DNA of 64,000 nt, from NCBI GenBank assembly GCA_022775045.1, contig JALFLB010000060.1:81455-145454 (forward strand), in the 5' to 3' direction. Source of the stretch: Agathobacter sp. GTDB lineage: Bacteria; Bacillota; Clostridia; Lachnospirales; Lachnospiraceae. Every line of letters starts with the position of its first letter. The stretch's first letter is position 1. Positions 9,107-20,261 of the stretch are shown here, in pieces. The position numbers and the translations under genes are program-made. The notes below the pieces were generated by a model. It ran no database searches, was not told the origin of the DNA, and saw nothing but the letters and a program-made list of their open reading frames with translations.

Positions 9107-10509
9107 TATGCCTCCTTCAAAAACGCAACATAGCCCTGCAGCGCCTCATACAAATCGACCTTGCTGATAATTTCCCACGGTGCATGCATATTTAACACTG
9201 CAACGCCACTGTCAATCACACACATTCCATAATTTGCAAGAATATAAGCGATTGTTCCACCGCCGCCCTGATCCACTTTTCCAAGCTCTGCGGTCTGAAA
9301 AGCAATCCCATTCTTATCCATAATGTTGCGCAGCTTCGCAATGTACTCTGCATTGGCATCATTGGAACCGGATTTACCACGTGCGCCTGTATACTTATTA
9401 AATACAAGGCCCTTACCCAAATATGCGCAGTTGCGTTTTTCCATCACAGACGGATAATTAGGATCAAAAGCCGCCGACACATCTGATGAGAGAACTTTCG
9501 AATTCTTAAGTGCACGGCGCAGTTCAAGCTCTGTATATTCTCCAGTCAGATTCATAACTTCTGCCACACAGTCTTCAAAAAAACGGGACTGCATTCCTGT
9601 TGCCCCAACACTTCCGATTTCCTCTTTGTCTACCAAAAGACATACACTGGTATGCTCAGGGTTCTCCACTCGAAGAATTGCTTCAAAGGACGGATAAGCG
9701 CACACGCGGTCATCATGCCCATATCCCATAATCATGCTACGGTCAAAACCATAATCCCTGGCCTCGCCAGCAGGAACCACCTCTATTTCTGCAGAAAGAA
9801 AATCGTCTTCCTCAATTTCATACTCCTCTGTAAGGATATTCAGGATATTTGCCTTAACACATTCTTTTGTTTCCTTCTTTCCTTCCTCATCCTCCGCTTC
9901 TGCAGGAATACTTCCAATCAAAAGGTCTAGATTTTCACCCTCAATCACTTTTGATGCCTTTTTCTCCATCTGCTCTCCTGACAGATGCACAAGCAGATCA
10001 CTCACGCCAAACACCGGATCCTGCGGCTTATCACCAATATTCACTGTCACCGTTGTTCCATCCTTTTTACAGATAACTCCATGAAGTGCAAGAGGCAGGG
10101 TAACCCACTGATACTTTTTAACCCCTCCGTAATAATGGGTATCCAGCATTGCCAGCCCCGTATCCTCATACAGCGGAACCTGTTTTAAATCCAGGCGCGG
10201 AGAATCAATGTGTGCACCCAGAATATTCATGCCCGTCGCCATCGGCTTCTGTCCCACAACGAATAGAGCCAGCCCCTTTCCCATATTGCATGCAACCAAC
10301 TTATCTCCGGCCTTTATTGTTCTGTTCAAGCGAATCGCCTCATCCAGATCAATAAAACCGGCTTTCCGTGCCTTTTGATAGAAAGCTTCCGTGCACTCCC
10401 GCTCCGTCTTACAGCAGGAAAGAAATCTGCGGTACTCCTCTGCAAACGCAAACACTTCATCCCTTTTCTTACCCTGTGGATATTTCTCCCATGCACACTT
10501 TTTGTCCAT
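9106..10509 (-). CDS. M18 family zinc aminopeptidase
   Basis: A 467-residue cytosolic metallopeptidase of family M18, removing N-terminal residues (often aspartate or glutamate) from peptides. The metal ligands are visible in order: histidine in LGAHIDSPRLDLK, bridging aspartate in YGHDDRV, glutamates in VDKEEIGSVGATG, and a histidine in MHAPWEIISKVDLYE near the end. It lies between hprK and murB with the stop of one gene abutting the start of the next, so it belongs to the same message. M18 genes are not part of the textbook hprK-murB order, so this is a lineage-specific insertion. Substrate preference cannot be read. Confidence 0.9.
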   Translation of the reverse strand: MDKKCAWEKYPQGKKRDEVFAFAEEYRRFLSCCKTERECTEAFYQKARKAGFIDLDEAIRLNRTIKAGDKLVACNMGKGLALFVVGQKPMATGMNILGAHIDSPRLDLKQVPLYEDTGLAMLDTHYYGGVKKYQWVTLPLALHGVICKKDGTTVTVNIGDKPQDPVFGVSDLLVHLSGEQMEKKASKVIEGENLDLLIGSIPAEAEDEEGKKETKECVKANILNILTEEYEIEEDDFLSAEIEVVPAGEARDYGFDRSMIMGYGHDDRVCAYPSFEAILRVENPEHTSVCLLVDKEEIGSVGATGMQSRFFEDCVAEVMNLTGEYTELELRRALKNSKVLSSDVSAAFDPNYPSVMEKRNCAYLGKGLVFNKYTGARGKSGSNDANAEYIAKLRNIMDKNGIAFQTAELGKVDQGGGGTIAYILANYGMCVIDSGVAVLNMHAPWEIISKVDLYEALQGYVAFLKEA

Positions 10510-11454
10510 TTATTCGTCCTCATCCCTGTTTTTTGTCATATTTTCCTGTACCCTGCGGTACAGCTCCTGGGCTGCATTATAACCCATCTTCTTTTGTCTG
10601 TGATTGACCGCTGCTGTCTCGCAGATTACCGCAAGATTACGTCCCGGACGGATTGGCAGAGAATGACAGACAACCTTGTTTCCCAGATATTCAATATACT
10701 CTTCTTCCAGGCCAAGCCGGTCATAATCTGCATCTTTTTTCCAATCCTCAAGCTTAATGACCAGATCAATCTGCTGCTTTTCCTTGACACACTCCACACC
10801 ATAAAGTGTCTTCACATCAATAATTCCGATGCCTCGCAGTTCAATAAAATGCCGGGTCACATCGGGCGATGTTCCAATCAGCGTATGCTCATTGATTTTA
10901 CGAATCTCCACCACATCATCTGTAACCAGACGGTGTCCGCGACGAATGAGTTCCAAGGCCGCCTCACTTTTTCCGATTCCGCTGTCACCCGTGATCATGA
11001 GTCCTTCCCCGTATACATCCACGAGTACTCCATGAATGGTAACGCATGGTGCCAGCTGCTCTCCAAGCGTATAAATCAATTCAGCCGTAAACTCAGAGGT
11101 TGATCTTCCCGTACCAAGCACCGGCACCCCGTTGGCAATCGCCTCATTCAAAAAGACCGGATCCGGCTCCAAATTCCGGCAGAAAATCACACACGGAATA
11201 TCAAACTTTAGAAATGCATCATAACGGATACGCTTTTCCTCATCACTCATCTGTTGGATATAGGCATATTCTACATTACCGATAATCTCAACACGTGATT
11301 CCTCAAAATGCTCAAAATATCCGGTCAACTGTAAAGCCGGACGGTTCACATCACTGGTGGTAATCTTGCGTTTCTTTAAATTAATATCACTGGTAAAATT
11401 TCTTAAATCCAGTAGTTCTGCAATTTTTGATACGCTTACGCTGCTATTGATCAT
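10510..11454 (-). CDS. hprK: HPr kinase/phosphorylase
   Basis: Bifunctional enzyme that phosphorylates Ser46 of HPr with ATP, or removes that phosphate, to set carbon catabolite control in Firmicutes. Walker A GDSGIGKSEAA, VTDDVVEI and the HprK signature ELRGIGIIDVKTLYG are all present, and the 314-residue length is standard. The ATG has GAGGGGG 7 nt upstream. A 136-nt gap to uvrC contains a plausible promoter, so hprK may start its own message. A candidate partner, an HPr-like protein with Ser46, is encoded at 39992-40246. Confidence 0.95.
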   Translation of the reverse strand: MINSSVSVSKIAELLDLRNFTSDINLKKRKITTSDVNRPALQLTGYFEHFEESRVEIIGNVEYAYIQQMSDEEKRIRYDAFLKFDIPCVIFCRNLEPDPVFLNEAIANGVPVLGTGRSTSEFTAELIYTLGEQLAPCVTIHGVLVDVYGEGLMITGDSGIGKSEAALELIRRGHRLVTDDVVEIRKINEHTLIGTSPDVTRHFIELRGIGIIDVKTLYGVECVKEKQQIDLVIKLEDWKKDADYDRLGLEEEYIEYLGNKVVCHSLPIRPGRNLAVICETAAVNHRQKKMGYNAAQELYRRVQENMTKNRDEDE

Positions 11455-11553
11455 ATCTTTCCCCCTCTATGACTAACATGTATGACACAGTCCACCCCTG
11501 CATTTGTAATTGCATGATCGTCTGTACTTTCCCGCTTCTTCGCAACTGATTAG

Positions 11554-11582
11554 ATTGTACCACGGTTTCAGTCCATCCGCAA
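11554..11582 (-). promoter_or_regulatory. Probable hprK promoter
   Basis: Minus-strand TTGCGG and TACAAT are separated by 17 nt in the hprK-uvrC gap, about 100 nt before hprK. It would give the hprK-M18-murB-rapZ-whiA genes expression independent of uvrC. Confidence 0.45.
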
Positions 11583-11590
11583 TATTTCAG

Positions 11591-13459
11591 CTACTCCTTC
11601 GGCTGATGCAGAAAATCATAAACATTTTGGGCAGCAGCCGGATTCATGCTTTCTGTCTGTGCCAGTTCCTCCACAGTAGCATTCCTTATATTCTCGAGCG
11701 ACTGAAATCTTTTCATAAGAGCCTTTCGCCTTGCCGGACCGATTCCTTCAATATCATCCAAGACCGAATGAACCTGTGACTTCGAACGTAACGACCGGTG
11801 ATATTCAATCGCAAAGCGATGCGCCTCATCCTGAATCCGGGTGATCAGCTTAAATCCTTCCCCATGACGATCAATCGGAATTTCTACATTATTAAAGTAT
11901 AACCCTCTTGTACGATGATTATCATCCTTCACCATACCACAAACCGGAATATGAAGTCCCAGTTCTTCCAGGACCTGAAGGCAGATGTTGACCTGACCGC
12001 GGCCACCATCCATCAGAATCAGATCCGGAAACCGCGTAAAGCTCCCCACCTCCTGGGGCATCTGCTTCTCCCTTAGTTCCTGCTGTTCCTGCATTCCATG
12101 TAAAAAGCGCCTCGTCAACACCTCATGCATGGACGCATAATCATCCGGACCTGTAACGGTGCGCAGTTTAAATTTACGGTAATCACTGCGCTTTGGTTTT
12201 CCACGTTCGTAAACGATCATAGATCCAACGGTCTCAAAACCATTGATATTGGAAATATCATAAGCCTCCATTCGGTTGAGATTCTTCAAGTCAAGCAAAT
12301 TTTCAATTTCCCTAACAGCACCAATTGTACGCCCTTCCTCGCGTTTGATTTTTTCCTTATCCTGACTCAGTACAAGTTTTGCATTTTTCGCTGCCAGCTC
12401 AACCAGTTTTTCTTTGAGTCCCTTCTGTGGAATGCGGATGGTCACTTTATGCCCCCGCTTAGCAGTGAGCCATTCCTCGAGAACAGGAATATCTTCAATC
12501 GTTTCCTGCAACATAATTTCCTTGGGAATAAACGGTGTCCCGGAGTAAAACTGCTTGACAAAATTCACCAGAATATCGCCGGTACTCTCCTCCGATCCAA
12601 CGCGTACATGAAAATGGTCCCTTCCAATAATCTTCCCACTACGAATAAAAAACACCTGTACAACTGCATCTGTATCATCACTCGCCATAGCAATGATATC
12701 TTTGTCCTCACCATCCGTGTTCGTAATCTTCTGTTTCTGGGCAATTTGTTTAACACTTCCCAGAAGTTCTCTGTATTCTATGGCTTTCTCGAATTCCATC
12801 ACCTCAGAAGCTTCCTGCATGCGTTCCTCCAGTTCACGCATGATCGGTGCATAATTCCCGTTTAAAAATTCGAGCGCCTTTCCTACCTTCTTCCCATACT
12901 CCTCCCTGCTGATATACCCCTGACAGGGAGCCGCACACTGGTGTATATGATAATTCAGACAGGCACGTTCCGCACCAATATCTCTTGGCAGCTTTCGGTT
13001 ACAGGTTCGCAGCTTATAAATCTTGTTAATCAGTTCAATAGTGTCCTTCACAGCCCCCGCGCTGGTGTATGGACCAAAATAGCGTGACTTGTCCTTTTTG
13101 ATCTGACGGGAAAAAAGCACACGTGGGAATTCCTCTCCCACAGTAACCCGAATGTACGGATAAGTTTTATCATCCCGAAGCATCGTATTATACTTTGGGG
13201 TATGTTCCTTGATGAGATTGCATTCAAGTACAAGTGCCTCAAGCTCAGAATCCGTAACAATATAATCAAACCGTGCAATATGCTCTACCATCTGTTTCTT
13301 TTTAATTCCTTCATCATGGCTCGGCTGAAAATACTGTCGCACTCGCTTGCGCAGACTTACTGCTTTTCCGATATAGATAATTGCATCCGAAGCGTCATGC
13401 ATAATATAAACTCCCGGTTGGTCCGGGAGTTTACGTAGTTCTTCCTGAAAATCGAACAT
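11591..13459 (-). CDS. uvrC: Excinuclease ABC subunit C
   Basis: Endonuclease that makes both incisions during UvrABC nucleotide excision repair. Domains in order: GIY-YIG nuclease at residues 13-40 ([19 protein letters not shown]), a Cys-rich region ([18 protein letters not shown]), the UvrB-interacting UVR segment near 200-235, an RNase H-like second nuclease domain ([30 protein letters not shown]), and tandem helix-hairpin-helix ([18 protein letters not shown]). Length 622 is typical. The site AAGAGG is about 9 nt upstream of the ATG. It starts 30 nt after the ftsH stop and so probably shares its transcript. Confidence 0.96.
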   Translation of the reverse strand: MFDFQEELRKLPDQPGVYIMHDASDAIIYIGKAVSLRKRVRQYFQPSHDEGIKKKQMVEHIARFDYIVTDSELEALVLECNLIKEHTPKYNTMLRDDKTYPYIRVTVGEEFPRVLFSRQIKKDKSRYFGPYTSAGAVKDTIELINKIYKLRTCNRKLPRDIGAERACLNYHIHQCAAPCQGYISREEYGKKVGKALEFLNGNYAPIMRELEERMQEASEVMEFEKAIEYRELLGSVKQIAQKQKITNTDGEDKDIIAMASDDTDAVVQVFFIRSGKIIGRDHFHVRVGSEESTGDILVNFVKQFYSGTPFIPKEIMLQETIEDIPVLEEWLTAKRGHKVTIRIPQKGLKEKLVELAAKNAKLVLSQDKEKIKREEGRTIGAVREIENLLDLKNLNRMEAYDISNINGFETVGSMIVYERGKPKRSDYRKFKLRTVTGPDDYASMHEVLTRRFLHGMQEQQELREKQMPQEVGSFTRFPDLILMDGGRGQVNICLQVLEELGLHIPVCGMVKDDNHRTRGLYFNNVEIPIDRHGEGFKLITRIQDEAHRFAIEYHRSLRSKSQVHSVLDDIEGIGPARRKALMKRFQSLENIRNATVEELAQTESMNPAAAQNVYDFLHQPKE

Positions 13460-13489
13460 TTATGAAACCTCTTATTTCATTTACGAAAT

Positions 13490-15487
13490 TTATTCTGTAT
13501 CAGAATCCGAAATCACCGACTCCTCTTTTGCATCTTCCTGCTCCTGAGGAAGTCCCTTCATCTCCCGGAACATCTTCATAAATTCCTTTCCGGTAATCGT
13601 CTCTTTATCATACAGGTATTCACTGATATGATCCAGAATTTCACGATTTTCCGTTAAAAGCTGTGTTGCCTTATCGTAGCTGTCATTAATGATATCGAGG
13701 ACTTCCTTATCAATCAGGCCTGCCGTATCCTCGCCACAAATGAGTCCTGCCCTGCCATCAAGATACTGATTCTCCACTGTTGCAAGACACATCATTCCAA
13801 ACTTATCCGACATACCGTACATCGTAACCATCGCACGTGCAATCTTTGTTGCCTGTTCAATATCATTAGCAGCACCGCTTGTTGCAGAGTTAAACACAAG
13901 AACCTCAGCAGCCCGCCCCGCCATATAGGTAGTAATCTTAGCAAGCAGCTCATCCTTCGTCTCTAAATACTTCTCTTCCTCCGGGGTCTGCAAAGTATAT
14001 CCAAGCGCCCCCATCGTACGTGGCACAATTGTAATCTTCTGTACCGGCTCTGTATTCTTCTGCAAAGCAGATACCAACGCGTGTCCCACTTCGTGGTAGG
14101 AGACGATCTTACGCTCCTTATCACTCATAACACGGTCCTTCTTCTCCTTGCCACCCACAGCAACCAGCTCGAATGCTTCAAACAAATCCGACTGATTCAC
14201 AAACTTACGGCCATTTTTGACCGCATTGATTGCCGCCTCGTTAATCATATTGGCAAGATCCGAACCAACCAGTCCTGCCGTTGCCAATGCCAATGCATCC
14301 AGATCAACGGTCTCATCCATGTGGACATCCTTCGAATGCACCTTAAGCGTCTCCAGTCTCCCCTTCAGATCCGGTTTATCAACAATAATCCGGCGATCAA
14401 AACGCCCCGGACGAAGCAGTGCCTTATCCAGTACCTCCGGTCGGTTCGTTGCCGCAAGGATCAGAATTCCCTTAGACGGATCAAACCCATCCATCTCCGC
14501 AAGCAGCTGATTTAATGTCTGCTCACGCTCATCGTTTCCACCACCATAACGGCTGTCTCGGCTCTTACCGATTGCATCAATCTCGTCAATAAATACAATA
14601 CACGGGGCCATCTTCTGCGCTTCCTTGAACAAATCTCTTACCCGGGAAGCACCGACGCCGACAAACATCTCCACAAAATCCGAACCTGCCAGAGAGAAAA
14701 ACGGCACATTTGCCTCTCCCGCAACCGCTTTTGCAAGGAGCGTCTTACCGGTTCCGGGAGGTCCCACCAGAAGCGCCCCCTTCGGAAGCTTCGCACCAAT
14801 CTCTCCGTATTTCTTCGGATTGTGCAGGAAATCAACCACTTCCTGCAACGACTCCTTTGCCTCATCCTGTCCGGCAACATCCTTAAATGTTACACCGGTT
14901 GTCTTCTCAACATAAACCTTCGCAGTTGTCTTGCCAACCCCCATAGCGCCACCACCCATGCGCTTCATCAAAAATCCGAATAATATCCAGATTAATACTA
15001 ATGGAATCACAAAACTTAAGATGTTCACCAGCCATGTAGATGTATTGTCGGGCACCGTCGCAGAAATCTCAATTGCTTTTCCTTCCGAAGTCTTTGACTC
15101 CTTAAGCATCTGAATCAAATCCGGATCATTGACGATACCGGTATAGTACGTAATCTCATAAGGCGCCTTATCCTTTACAAGCGTATAGTCCATCTCATAA
15201 GAACCAAACTCAACGGACTTAATATTCTTAGCCTCCAACTGCTCTAAAAAATCAGAGTATGTAGTCTCCTTGGAACTCATCTGGGAAAACTTGCTGGAAA
15301 AAAAAGACACAAAAAACAATGCCACAAGTGTAACCATAATAAAACCGAGGATCATCTGCCCATTATGATTATTCTTCTTATTATCTCCGTTATTGCCATT
15401 ACCACCATTATTGCCGCCATTATTATTTCCATTATTATATGGATTGTAATTACCGTTGTTATAGCCATTCGGCGTCTGATTGTCCAT
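13490..15487 (-). CDS. ftsH: Membrane AAA+ zinc protease FtsH
   Basis: Membrane-anchored ATP-dependent protease for quality control and regulated turnover. The start [11 protein letters not shown] at 15487 has GGAGGG just upstream. The N-terminus has about 50 residues rich in Asn and Gly before membrane helix 1 ([19 protein letters not shown]). An external domain and helix 2 ([21 protein letters not shown]) follow. Walker A GPPGTGKT, Walker B FIDEID, the second region of homology ([18 protein letters not shown]) and zinc site HEVGH are intact. The C-terminus is acidic. The poly-Asn/Gly tail is unusual for the family, where the N-terminus is normally only a few residues before helix 1. Confidence 0.96.
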   Translation of the reverse strand: MDNQTPNGYNNGNYNPYNNGNNNGGNNGGNGNNGDNKKNNHNGQMILGFIMVTLVALFFVSFFSSKFSQMSSKETTYSDFLEQLEAKNIKSVEFGSYEMDYTLVKDKAPYEITYYTGIVNDPDLIQMLKESKTSEGKAIEISATVPDNTSTWLVNILSFVIPLVLIWILFGFLMKRMGGGAMGVGKTTAKVYVEKTTGVTFKDVAGQDEAKESLQEVVDFLHNPKKYGEIGAKLPKGALLVGPPGTGKTLLAKAVAGEANVPFFSLAGSDFVEMFVGVGASRVRDLFKEAQKMAPCIVFIDEIDAIGKSRDSRYGGGNDEREQTLNQLLAEMDGFDPSKGILILAATNRPEVLDKALLRPGRFDRRIIVDKPDLKGRLETLKVHSKDVHMDETVDLDALALATAGLVGSDLANMINEAAINAVKNGRKFVNQSDLFEAFELVAVGGKEKKDRVMSDKERKIVSYHEVGHALVSALQKNTEPVQKITIVPRTMGALGYTLQTPEEEKYLETKDELLAKITTYMAGRAAEVLVFNSATSGAANDIEQATKIARAMVTMYGMSDKFGMMCLATVENQYLDGRAGLICGEDTAGLIDKEVLDIINDSYDKATQLLTENREILDHISEYLYDKETITGKEFMKMFREMKGLPQEQEDAKEESVISDSDTE

Positions 15488-15562
15488 AATCCCTCCGTAT
15501 ATGTGCTTCACGCACATCAATCTCTTGTATTATCATAACCATTAATACAGTTATACTTCTCT

Positions 15563-15591
15563 ATTATATGTAATAAAGATTCCAAAATCAA
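15563..15591 (-). promoter_or_regulatory. ftsH promoter
   Basis: Minus-strand TTGATT and TATAAT are separated by exactly 17 nt, about 75 nt before ftsH. A short hairpin, ATGTGC/GCACAT, lies in the leader just ahead of the Shine-Dalgarno. Confidence 0.65.
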
Positions 15592-15720
15592 CATATTGTT
15601 CATGAACTTTTCTTGTTCTTTCTAAAGTTTTTCTAAAAAAGTATGGAATATTTTCGAGGTAGGCTGTATACTATATTAGTTATTTGAAAAATGTATGCAT
15701 ATTACTTGAGGAGGAGAATT

Positions 15721-17325
15721 ATGCCTGTTAAATACGTCTTTGTCACTGGCGGTGTCGTATCCGGTCTCGGAAAAGGTATCACTGCCGCATCCCTCGGACG
15801 TCTGCTGAAGGCTCGTGGCTACAAGGTCACCATGCAGAAGTTCGACCCATATATCAACATCGATCCGGGTACCATGAACCCGATTCAGCACGGTGAGGTG
15901 TTTGTTACCGATGACGGTGCTGAGACCGATCTGGACTTGGGACACTATGAGCGTTTTATCGATGAGAGTCTGACAAAGAATTCCAACGTGACCACCGGAA
16001 AGGTATACTGGACCGTTCTGCAAAAGGAGCGCCGCGGCGATTACGGCGGAGGAACCGTACAGGTCATCCCACATATTACCAACGAAATCAAGAGCCGTTT
16101 TTACCGCAATTTTACCTCAGATGATATGCACATCGCGATTATAGAGGTCGGCGGAACCGTGGGAGATATCGAAAGTCAGCCGTTCCTTGAAGCAATCCGT
16201 CAGTTCCAGCACGAGGTCGGACATGAAAATGCCATCCTCTGCCATGTAACCCTGATTCCTTATATCCGGGCATCAGGGGAGCTTAAGACCAAGCCGACAC
16301 AGGCCAGTGTCAAGGAGCTTCAGGGGATGGGAATCCAGCCGGATATCATTGTCTGTCGTTCCGAGCAGCCGCTTGATCAGGGAATCAAGGATAAGATTGC
16401 GTTGTTCTGTAATGTACCGAACACACATGTACTGCAGAATCTGGATGTAGAATACCTTTACGAAGCACCACTTGCCATGGAGCAGGAAAACCTAGCTAAG
16501 GTTGCCTGCGAATGCTTAAATCTTCCATGCCCGGAGCCGGACCTTGCAGACTGGAAGCAGATGGTCAACGACCTGCGTCATCCGGACAAGGAGGTAACCA
16601 TCGCATTAGTTGGGAAATATACCGCTTTACATGATGCCTACATTTCCGTTGTGGAGGCATTGAAGCATGGCGGCATCCCGCTGCACACAACAATCAATTT
16701 CAAGTGGGTGGACTCTGAGGAACTGAATGTAGACAACGTGAACGAAGTTCTTGGTGATGTGAACGGTATCTTAGTACCGGGTGGATTTGGTATCCGCGGT
16801 GTTGAAGGAAAGATTCTTGCAGCCTGCTACGCAAGAGAAAACCAGATCCCGTATCTTGGTCTGTGTCTCGGTATGCAGGTAGCCATCATTGAATTCGCGA
16901 GACATGTTTGCGGCTATAATGATGCCCACAGTATCGAGCTGGATCCGAACACCACCCATCCGGTTATCGCATTGATGCCGGATCAGAACGGTGTGGAGGA
17001 CATCGGCGGAACCCTGCGTCTTGGCGCTTATCCATGTATTCTGGACAAGACCTCCAAGGCTTATGAGATTTACGGTACCGAAGAGATTTCCGAGCGTCAC
17101 CGCCACCGCTACGAGGTCAACAACGATTACCGCAGTGCCCTGACGGATCATGGCATGAAGCTCTGCGGCACTTCCCCGGACGGAAGAATCGTTGAGATGA
17201 TCGAGCTGCCGGATCATCCTTGGTTCATTGCGACACAGGCACATCCGGAACTGAAATCCAGACCAAACCGTCCACACCCGCTGTTCCGCGGATTTGTCGA
17301 GGCGGCAACCAAGTGTAAGAGATAA
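15721..17325 (+). CDS. pyrG: CTP synthase
   Basis: Makes CTP from UTP, ATP and glutamine-derived ammonia. The start [11 protein letters not shown] at 15721 has GAGGAGGAG immediately upstream; the track ORF adds 10 unsupported codons. The synthetase domain opens with [13 protein letters not shown] and includes the Mg-ATP motif [12 protein letters not shown] and [11 protein letters not shown]. The glutaminase domain (from about residue 290) has the nucleophile in LGLCLGMQ and the histidine-glutamate pair in [11 protein letters not shown]. Length 534 is standard. It is transcribed away from ftsH, and a strong hairpin terminator follows. Confidence 0.97.
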   Translation: MPVKYVFVTGGVVSGLGKGITAASLGRLLKARGYKVTMQKFDPYINIDPGTMNPIQHGEVFVTDDGAETDLDLGHYERFIDESLTKNSNVTTGKVYWTVLQKERRGDYGGGTVQVIPHITNEIKSRFYRNFTSDDMHIAIIEVGGTVGDIESQPFLEAIRQFQHEVGHENAILCHVTLIPYIRASGELKTKPTQASVKELQGMGIQPDIIVCRSEQPLDQGIKDKIALFCNVPNTHVLQNLDVEYLYEAPLAMEQENLAKVACECLNLPCPEPDLADWKQMVNDLRHPDKEVTIALVGKYTALHDAYISVVEALKHGGIPLHTTINFKWVDSEELNVDNVNEVLGDVNGILVPGGFGIRGVEGKILAACYARENQIPYLGLCLGMQVAIIEFARHVCGYNDAHSIELDPNTTHPVIALMPDQNGVEDIGGTLRLGAYPCILDKTSKAYEIYGTEEISERHRHRYEVNNDYRSALTDHGMKLCGTSPDGRIVEMIELPDHPWFIATQAHPELKSRPNRPHPLFRGFVEAATKCKR

Positions 17326-17336
17326 ATGGATAACAC

Positions 17337-17364
17337 AAAAGCAGGTTCATTCGAACCTGCTTTT
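17337..17364. terminator. Bidirectional terminator after pyrG
   Basis: AAAAGCAGGTTC-ATTC-GAACCTGCTTTT is a perfect 12-bp inverted repeat with a 4-nt loop and A/T flanks. It ends pyrG on the plus strand and can also stop the convergent ABC operon on the minus strand. Confidence 0.85.
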
Positions 17365-17414
17365 GTAGATCCTATTCAACTTCAAAATTCAATTCGCAGT
17401 ACACATATCCTCGC

Positions 17415-18050
17415 CTACTCTTCTTCAACCCTTATTTTTCTATTGCTAATCTTATAAATCCGGTCACACATCACCTCAATATCTTCCCTATTATGACTGG
17501 TAAGAATCATAAGAGCCTGATTTTTCTTCACATATTCTTTGAAAAACTGACGCATCTCTCCAATTGAATCTTCATCCAATCCATTCATCGGTTCATCCAA
17601 CAGAAGAATTTTCGGTTTCTCCATAAATGCCTGCGCAATTGCAAGTTTTTGTTTCATCCCTAAGGAAAATTTTTTATATACCTTCTTTGAATTTGGATCA
17701 AGCCCGACAATACGAAGTATTTGCTCAATTTCGTTCATTCCAATTTTTTTCTGAATCATCGCTAACGAATAGAGATTTTCTGTTGCTGTATACTGCGGCA
17801 AAAAACCGATACAGTCGCTAACCAGTCCAATATTCTGTGCATATTCCCCTTTTTTTAACACAACACCATCAATCAGAACATCTCCCTCCGATGGTCGGGA
17901 AAGTCCTGCAATTATTTTCAATAATTGAGATTTTCCACTTCCATTCTTACCAAGAATACCGTATATTTTTCCATCCTGAAACTGCAGATTCACATCTTCT
18001 AAAACTGACTGTCCTCGAAATTCTTTATATATTTTTCTACATTCTATCAT
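17415..18050 (-). CDS. ABC transporter ATP-binding protein
   Basis: A 211-residue ATPase of the type that pairs with ABC-2 permeases to export drugs, peptides or lipids. Walker A GILGKNGSGKS lies near 32-42, the signature FSLGMKQKLAIAQA near 128-141, and Walker B ILLLDEPMNGLD near 149-160. At just over 200 residues it contains a single nucleotide-binding domain without extra regulatory parts. It follows the permease genes with two bases between, so it is the last gene of a three-gene exporter operon. The substrate is unknown. The operon faces a BlaI/M56 regulatory pair across a shared promoter region. Confidence 0.9.
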   Translation of the reverse strand: MIECRKIYKEFRGQSVLEDVNLQFQDGKIYGILGKNGSGKSQLLKIIAGLSRPSEGDVLIDGVVLKKGEYAQNIGLVSDCIGFLPQYTATENLYSLAMIQKKIGMNEIEQILRIVGLDPNSKKVYKKFSLGMKQKLAIAQAFMEKPKILLLDEPMNGLDEDSIGEMRQFFKEYVKKNQALMILTSHNREDIEVMCDRIYKISNRKIRVEEE

Positions 18051-18052
18051 CC

Positions 18053-19493
18053 TTACACCTCACCCTTCTTCTCAATGATCTTTTCATATCGGGAAATGAA
18101 TGTTCTACTTATTCCCGTCAATAACAAAAGCAAATATACTAGTTGAGAAATACATGTAGCAATCTGACAGTTGCTATGTGAGCAATACACGCCTCCACTA
18201 AGCGGAATCCATGCAGTAAGCTTTGTCTGCGTCTCTGTAACTAGCACAAGAATCAAATGAGCACTAATAGTTATAACCATGCTAATATGTTTCTGTTCTT
18301 CTAACCAAAGACCAATCTCAAAAGCAACCATGATTATTAACATACTCTGCAAAAACAAATTAAAAATCATCAAAATCACGGAACCAACATTCGTATACAT
18401 ATCATTCGTTTCTCCAATTATATTTCTACTCCACAATGCCAATGTTCCGATACCGATTGCATAGTAAAGAGCTATGTCTGCAATCATTCCTGCCACCACT
18501 CTTATCAGACAATATATCACACTTTTCCCACGAAGAAGGTACTGTACAAAAAATATATTCATTCGATATTCTAAAAATATATATGCAAGAATCCAAATCG
18601 GCAGCTGATACAGAAGATATAAAAGCATAAAGAGATCCATTCTTTGAAATCCATAAAAGTACTGCATCAAATCTGCTGCAATATTTTCACTCGAAATTGT
18701 TATATATGATTTTCCTGCAAATGCAAATATTGTAAATGTGCTAAATGAGACCAATGCCACAATAATCCAATTCATATACTTCGTATGCACTTTCACAAAA
18801 AGCTGATTCCACGGAACATACATACGCAGCAAGCAGCATCCCAGAATCACAACAATCCATATCATCCAATAATGAAAATGTATTGAATACGCTTCTTCCG
18901 AAGTAATTAATACATTTCCTACCCAAGTCAGCTTTGTAAATGATTTCTCTGCATAATAAATAGCATTACTTACAGCATAATTGCAGAACAAAAGTCCCAT
19001 TGCAAGAAAAGCTGCTATTTTTTCTTTTATACCAAATGTTAGAAAAAAAAAACAAAATGTTTCCCAAAACAAATTGAAAAAGAAATATATTAATTTCCAG
19101 AAAAGCAATGAGTCTGAGTTCTCCAAAACTCAGCTTCAACACTCCCCTTCCTTCTCCCACAAGTGCCACGCCGAACATAACTACCAAAAGAATTAAAATG
19201 ACGCGCAAAGACAGTTTTGCCAATCCCTTTTCTGCTTCCACAATCAAATTTTTGCAATTTCCATATCTAAGTACCCGATAAGGGTTTTCTACCAAACGTA
19301 TCAGGAAACAATAGGCCGTAATATTTACTGCCATCCCCTGAATGAGTAAAACGATAAAACGATCATTCAACGTCTCAATCACCCATTCAAAAAGGTCAAA
19401 TTCTGCATTCATCATGTGATAATTATAATAATAAAACTCGATCACAAGGAGAAACAGAACAAATAGTAAAAAATCATCCCTATTCTTTCTCAT
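18053..19493 (-). pseudogene. ABC exporter permease split by a frameshift at a T10 tract
   Basis: Two overlapping ORFs (19493-18966 and 19126-18053) are best read as one permease. The first frame gives MRKNRDDFLLFVLFL through QFVLGNILFFF, then loses its membrane character. The second frame continues with LTFGIKEKIAAFLAMGLLF and several more membrane helices. The switch falls exactly on ten consecutive T (19043-19052). Removing one T joins the frames into about 479 residues with many hydrophobic segments. Its ATG overlaps the upstream permease stop by 14 nt. This could be a genuine inactivating indel, phase variation, polymerase slippage making some full-length protein, or a sequencing error. 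Confidence 0.7.
19043..19052 (-). repeat. T10 homopolymer at the permease frameshift
   Basis: Ten T in the coding strand between ATTTTG and CTAACA. Nine T would restore one open reading frame across the permease. Such tracts are prone to slippage during replication and transcription. Confidence 0.85.
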
Positions 19494-20241
19494 TGCACTT
19501 TACCCCAAATACAAAAAGTAAAACACCTACCATCAAAAGTGCCACTCCCATCACCACCAACTGCCATGTCTGCACCAAACCGTACTCCGACGGACAAAAT
19601 AAAAGCAGGAAATTAAACCAGCCAACCGGCGACAGAATTGCAACCAATATACACATTGCAAACGGAAGAACAATTGTCAAAAACTCATTTTTTATCCATG
19701 TAGAAATTCCAAGTGCCAATACGGAAAAAACAGCCCCACACAAAAAAACAATCCCTACACTCATTGCCATATAACCTTTGGGGGATGCAAGTGCAAAGTC
19801 CCTCAAATAACTTACAAAAGAATTTCCATTCTCATCCAATAAAGGTGCTGTATTTTCCCTCGTCAGACTCAACTGAATCGCATAAACTCCTACTGGTATG
19901 GCAAGCGCAAACCCACCATAAAAAAAAGAAGCGACTAGCTTTCCTACAATATAGTGTGCCTGTCCTTTACGAATTCTCTCACACCTTAGATACCCCGATT
20001 TATATTCTCGAACATAGGTTGTCGCATATGGCAGAGCCGCGACCATTGGAAACACAATTCCGAGAAATCCATACAACCCTGAAGCCATTGTAAAGAGGAA
20101 CAGTGTCAAAACATTTCCTGCACCTTCATATCCAAATGACATCATACCATAGTAAGAATATTCCAACAAAGAAAGAGCAATCAGAAGGGCAGTCAGAAAG
20201 TACCGATTTTGTTTTAATTTATATATTATTTTTCCCCGCAT
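19480..20241 (-). CDS. ABC-2-like membrane permease
   Basis: A 253-residue integral membrane protein with about six hydrophobic helices (YFLTALLIALSLLEYSYYG, GLYGFLGIVFPMVAALPYA, YIVGKLVASFFYGGFALAIPV, and three more). The segment ATTYVREYKSGYLRCERIRKG between helices resembles the cytoplasmic coupling region of ABC-2 permeases, where the domain contacts its ATPase. AAGGAG lies 7 nt before the ATG. It is the first gene of the exporter operon, followed by the split permease and the ATPase. I cannot name the substrate. Lipid, peptide or antibiotic export are all compatible. Confidence 0.75.
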   Translation of the reverse strand: MRGKIIYKLKQNRYFLTALLIALSLLEYSYYGMMSFGYEGAGNVLTLFLFTMASGLYGFLGIVFPMVAALPYATTYVREYKSGYLRCERIRKGQAHYIVGKLVASFFYGGFALAIPVGVYAIQLSLTRENTAPLLDENGNSFVSYLRDFALASPKGYMAMSVGIVFLCGAVFSVLALGISTWIKNEFLTIVLPFAMCILVAILSPVGWFNFLLLFCPSEYGLVQTWQLVVMGVALLMVGVLLFVFGVKCNEKE

Positions 20242-20261
20242 GAGTAATCTCCTTATACATA

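Noticed and set aside
10375-11103. Plus-strand ORF of 242 residues
   Set aside because: Antisense to hprK and the M18 gene; both of those have intact catalytic motifs.
12125-12865. Plus-strand ORF of 246 residues
   Set aside because: Antisense to uvrC with no start signal or recognisable fold.
15488-15720. Strong promoter for pyrG
   Set aside because: A TATACT box exists at 15667-15672 but no acceptable -35 lies at 16-18 nt, so I did not list it as a feature.
18966-19126. Two separate small permease genes in the exporter operon
   Set aside because: The ORFs overlap by about 160 nt, the first loses hydrophobic pattern exactly after the T10 tract and the second gains it there, which fits one frameshifted gene better.
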